Shown: piece by piece, positions 4,584-5,695 of the stretch
Numbering within the stretch: position 1 is the stretch's first letter
Layout: each line of letters begins with the position of its first letter
DNA from: Candidatus Roizmanbacteria bacterium CG06_land_8_20_14_3_00_34_14
Lineage (GTDB): Bacteria > Patescibacteriota > Microgenomatia > UBA1406 > GWC2-37-13
DNA: 5,695 bases
NCBI GenBank assembly: GCA_002779665.1
Contig: PEVZ01000019.1
Span: 1-5,695 of the forward strand
Direction: 5' to 3'
The notes under the pieces: model-generated
What the model saw: the letters and a program-made list of their open reading frames with translations, nothing else
Database searches by the model: none
What the model was told of the DNA's origin: nothing
Position numbers and translations under genes: made by a program

Positions 4584-5636
4584 TTATTTAATTAATCTGG
4601 CAATTTCTTTTGGCCTAATTGCATAAGAATAAGCGGTTTCTTTTGATATCGTCCCGGCTTTATACAAGGAAAGTAAGTTTTTTTCAAATAATACTGAGCC
4701 TTCTCCCTCGGTAGTTTCCAGAATATTGGCAATCAAGAATGTCTTTCCTTCTCTGATACTTGTGGAGATGGCAGTGTTATTAATTAATATTTCAATTGCA
4801 GGAATTCGCTCAATTAAATTTTGTTTTGGTAATAATCTTTGTGAAATAATCATTTTTAAAACGATAGACAGTTGATTTCTAATTTGATTTTGTTGATGAG
4901 GAGGAAAAATATCGATTATTCTGTCAATTGATTCAGGTGCGGAATTAGTATGTAATGTTGAAAAAACTAAGTGACCCGTTTCGGCCGCGGTTAAAGCTAA
5001 AGAAATCGTTTCAAAATCGCGCATTTCACCGACTAATATCACATCTGGGTCTTCTCTAAGAGCCGATTTTAAAGCAACACTCCAAGAGTGTGTATCTTGA
5101 TGAAGTTCGCGCTGAGAAATAATAGATTTATATTTTGAATAAACATATTCAATAGGATCTTCAATTGTAATAATATGTTTTGCATATTTTTGATTAATTT
5201 CATTAACAATCGAAGCTAAAGTAGTAGATTTTCCTTCTCCGGTTGGTCCTGTTAACAAAACAAGTCCTTGACGAAAATCCGTACATTGATGTAAAAGACC
5301 TGGTAAGCCTAATTCTTCAATCGTGCTAATTTTTGCCTTAATATAGCGAAAACTTCCACACAATAAATTTTGTGCATAATAAAGATTGACTCTAAAACGG
5401 TTGTCATTAAGTTTATATGCTAAATCAATCTCTCTATTTGCTAACAAAATTTCTTGTTGTTCATGATTTAAAATTGAAATTAACATTTTTTCTACATTTT
5501 CAGTAGTAATAATTTCTAAGGTAGTTAATTGAAATAATTCTCCGTAAATTCTTATGGTTGGATAATAACCTGGCACCACATGAAGGTCTGAGGCTTTTTT
5601 ATCAATTGTTATTTGTAAGAGCTGAGATAGTTCCAT
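4584..5636 (-). CDS. pilT: Type IV pilus retraction ATPase PilT
   Basis: PilT is a hexameric cytoplasmic secretion-type ATPase that drives pilus depolymerisation, powering twitching and DNA or surface pull-in. The 350 residues match the family. The N-terminal PAS-like domain (1-100) starts with KKASDLHVVPG (13-23), the signature of PilT/PilU. The RecA-like core shows Walker A GPTGEGKST (130-138), Asp box IITIEDPIEYV (155-165), Walker B DVILVGEMRD with E204 as catalytic Glu, and His box GHLVFSTLHTN (221-231). The segment TAISTSIREGKTFLI (288-302) occupies the place of the AIRNLIRE retraction motif but is diverged. The usual Walker A Ser is Glu at residue 134 (GEGKS for GSGKS). The gene begins eight bases after pilB and ends four before pilC. 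No Shine-Dalgarno sequence is visible. The alternative is a PilU-like paralogue; direct coupling to pilB and pilC favours PilT. Confidence 0.95.
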   Translation of the reverse strand: MELSQLLQITIDKKASDLHVVPGYYPTIRIYGELFQLTTLEIITTENVEKMLISILNHEQQEILLANREIDLAYKLNDNRFRVNLYYAQNLLCGSFRYIKAKISTIEELGLPGLLHQCTDFRQGLVLLTGPTGEGKSTTLASIVNEINQKYAKHIITIEDPIEYVYSKYKSIISQRELHQDTHSWSVALKSALREDPDVILVGEMRDFETISLALTAAETGHLVFSTLHTNSAPESIDRIIDIFPPHQQNQIRNQLSIVLKMIISQRLLPKQNLIERIPAIEILINNTAISTSIREGKTFLIANILETTEGEGSVLFEKNLLSLYKAGTISKETAYSYAIRPKEIARLIK

Positions 5637-5644
5637 ATTTTTGA

Positions 5645-5695
5645 TTAGGTTTCGGCTACTCTTAACACTTCCTCCATCGTTGTCACCCCGTCAAG
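5645..5695 (-). CDS. pilB: C-terminus of type IV pilus extension ATPase PilB (partial, runs off the right edge)
   Basis: The minus strand enters the window in an open frame encoding LDGVTTMEEVLRVAET, then stops at TAA (5645-5647). This matches the characteristic end of PilB/GspE ATPases, which close with a 'G.tT.eEvlRv' segment. Only 16 residues are visible, so the ATPase motifs cannot be checked. Its position eight bases upstream of pilT, in the common pilB-pilT-pilC order, strongly supports the call. PilB powers pilus assembly and opposes PilT. Confidence 0.8.
   Translation of the reverse strand, partial: LDGVTTMEEVLRVAET

Overview
The window looks like a piece of an AT-rich bacterial genome, most likely from the Candidate Phyla Radiation (Patescibacteria, Microgenomates-like). 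That placement is an inference. It rests on low GC, TAA at every visible stop, no recognisable Shine-Dalgarno sequence before any gene, a type IV pilus cluster of the pilB-pilT-pilC kind common in those genomes, and abundant short palindromes and simple repeats. The standard genetic code reads all genes without interruption.

Layout, left to right. Positions 1 to about 190 are one end of an insertion sequence, probably IS21 family. They hold the first 23-26 codons of a minus-strand transposase, a 12-bp hairpin just upstream of its start, and diverged direct repeats running out to a TGTGTCAG-type tip. After a short AT-rich promoter region comes a plus-strand pair: a membrane-anchored thermonuclease with an extra Cys-containing C-terminal domain (314-991), and, four bases later, a 36-residue putative membrane microprotein (996-1106). 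A complete recG follows on the same strand (1123-3246). A 130-bp convergent gap with a six-copy heptamer array separates recG from the minus-strand type IV pilus genes. Read in their own direction these are the last 16 codons of pilB, then pilT, then pilC, with gaps of 8 and 4 bases, so almost certainly one operon.

Function. pilB, pilT and pilC encode the extension ATPase, the retraction ATPase and the inner-membrane platform of a type IV pilus, used for attachment, motility or DNA uptake. The surface or exported nuclease could degrade external DNA. RecG remodels stalled forks and recombination intermediates. Any link between nuclease, pilus and RecG in DNA scavenging and recombination is speculative; the recG and pilus transcripts converge and are not co-transcribed.

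The most unusual feature is recG itself. Its reading frame contains three copies of a 28-bp palindrome (GTAGAGACGC...GCGTCTCTAC) that are translated in the same frame as (V/I)ETQ(N/D)(F/L)ASLQ. It also contains an unrelated perfect 26-bp palindrome and a 14-bp-period direct repeat. All appear to sit in loops between conserved RecG motifs. This resembles the palindromic coding elements described in Rickettsia, but in a different lineage, with several copies in one essential-type repair gene.
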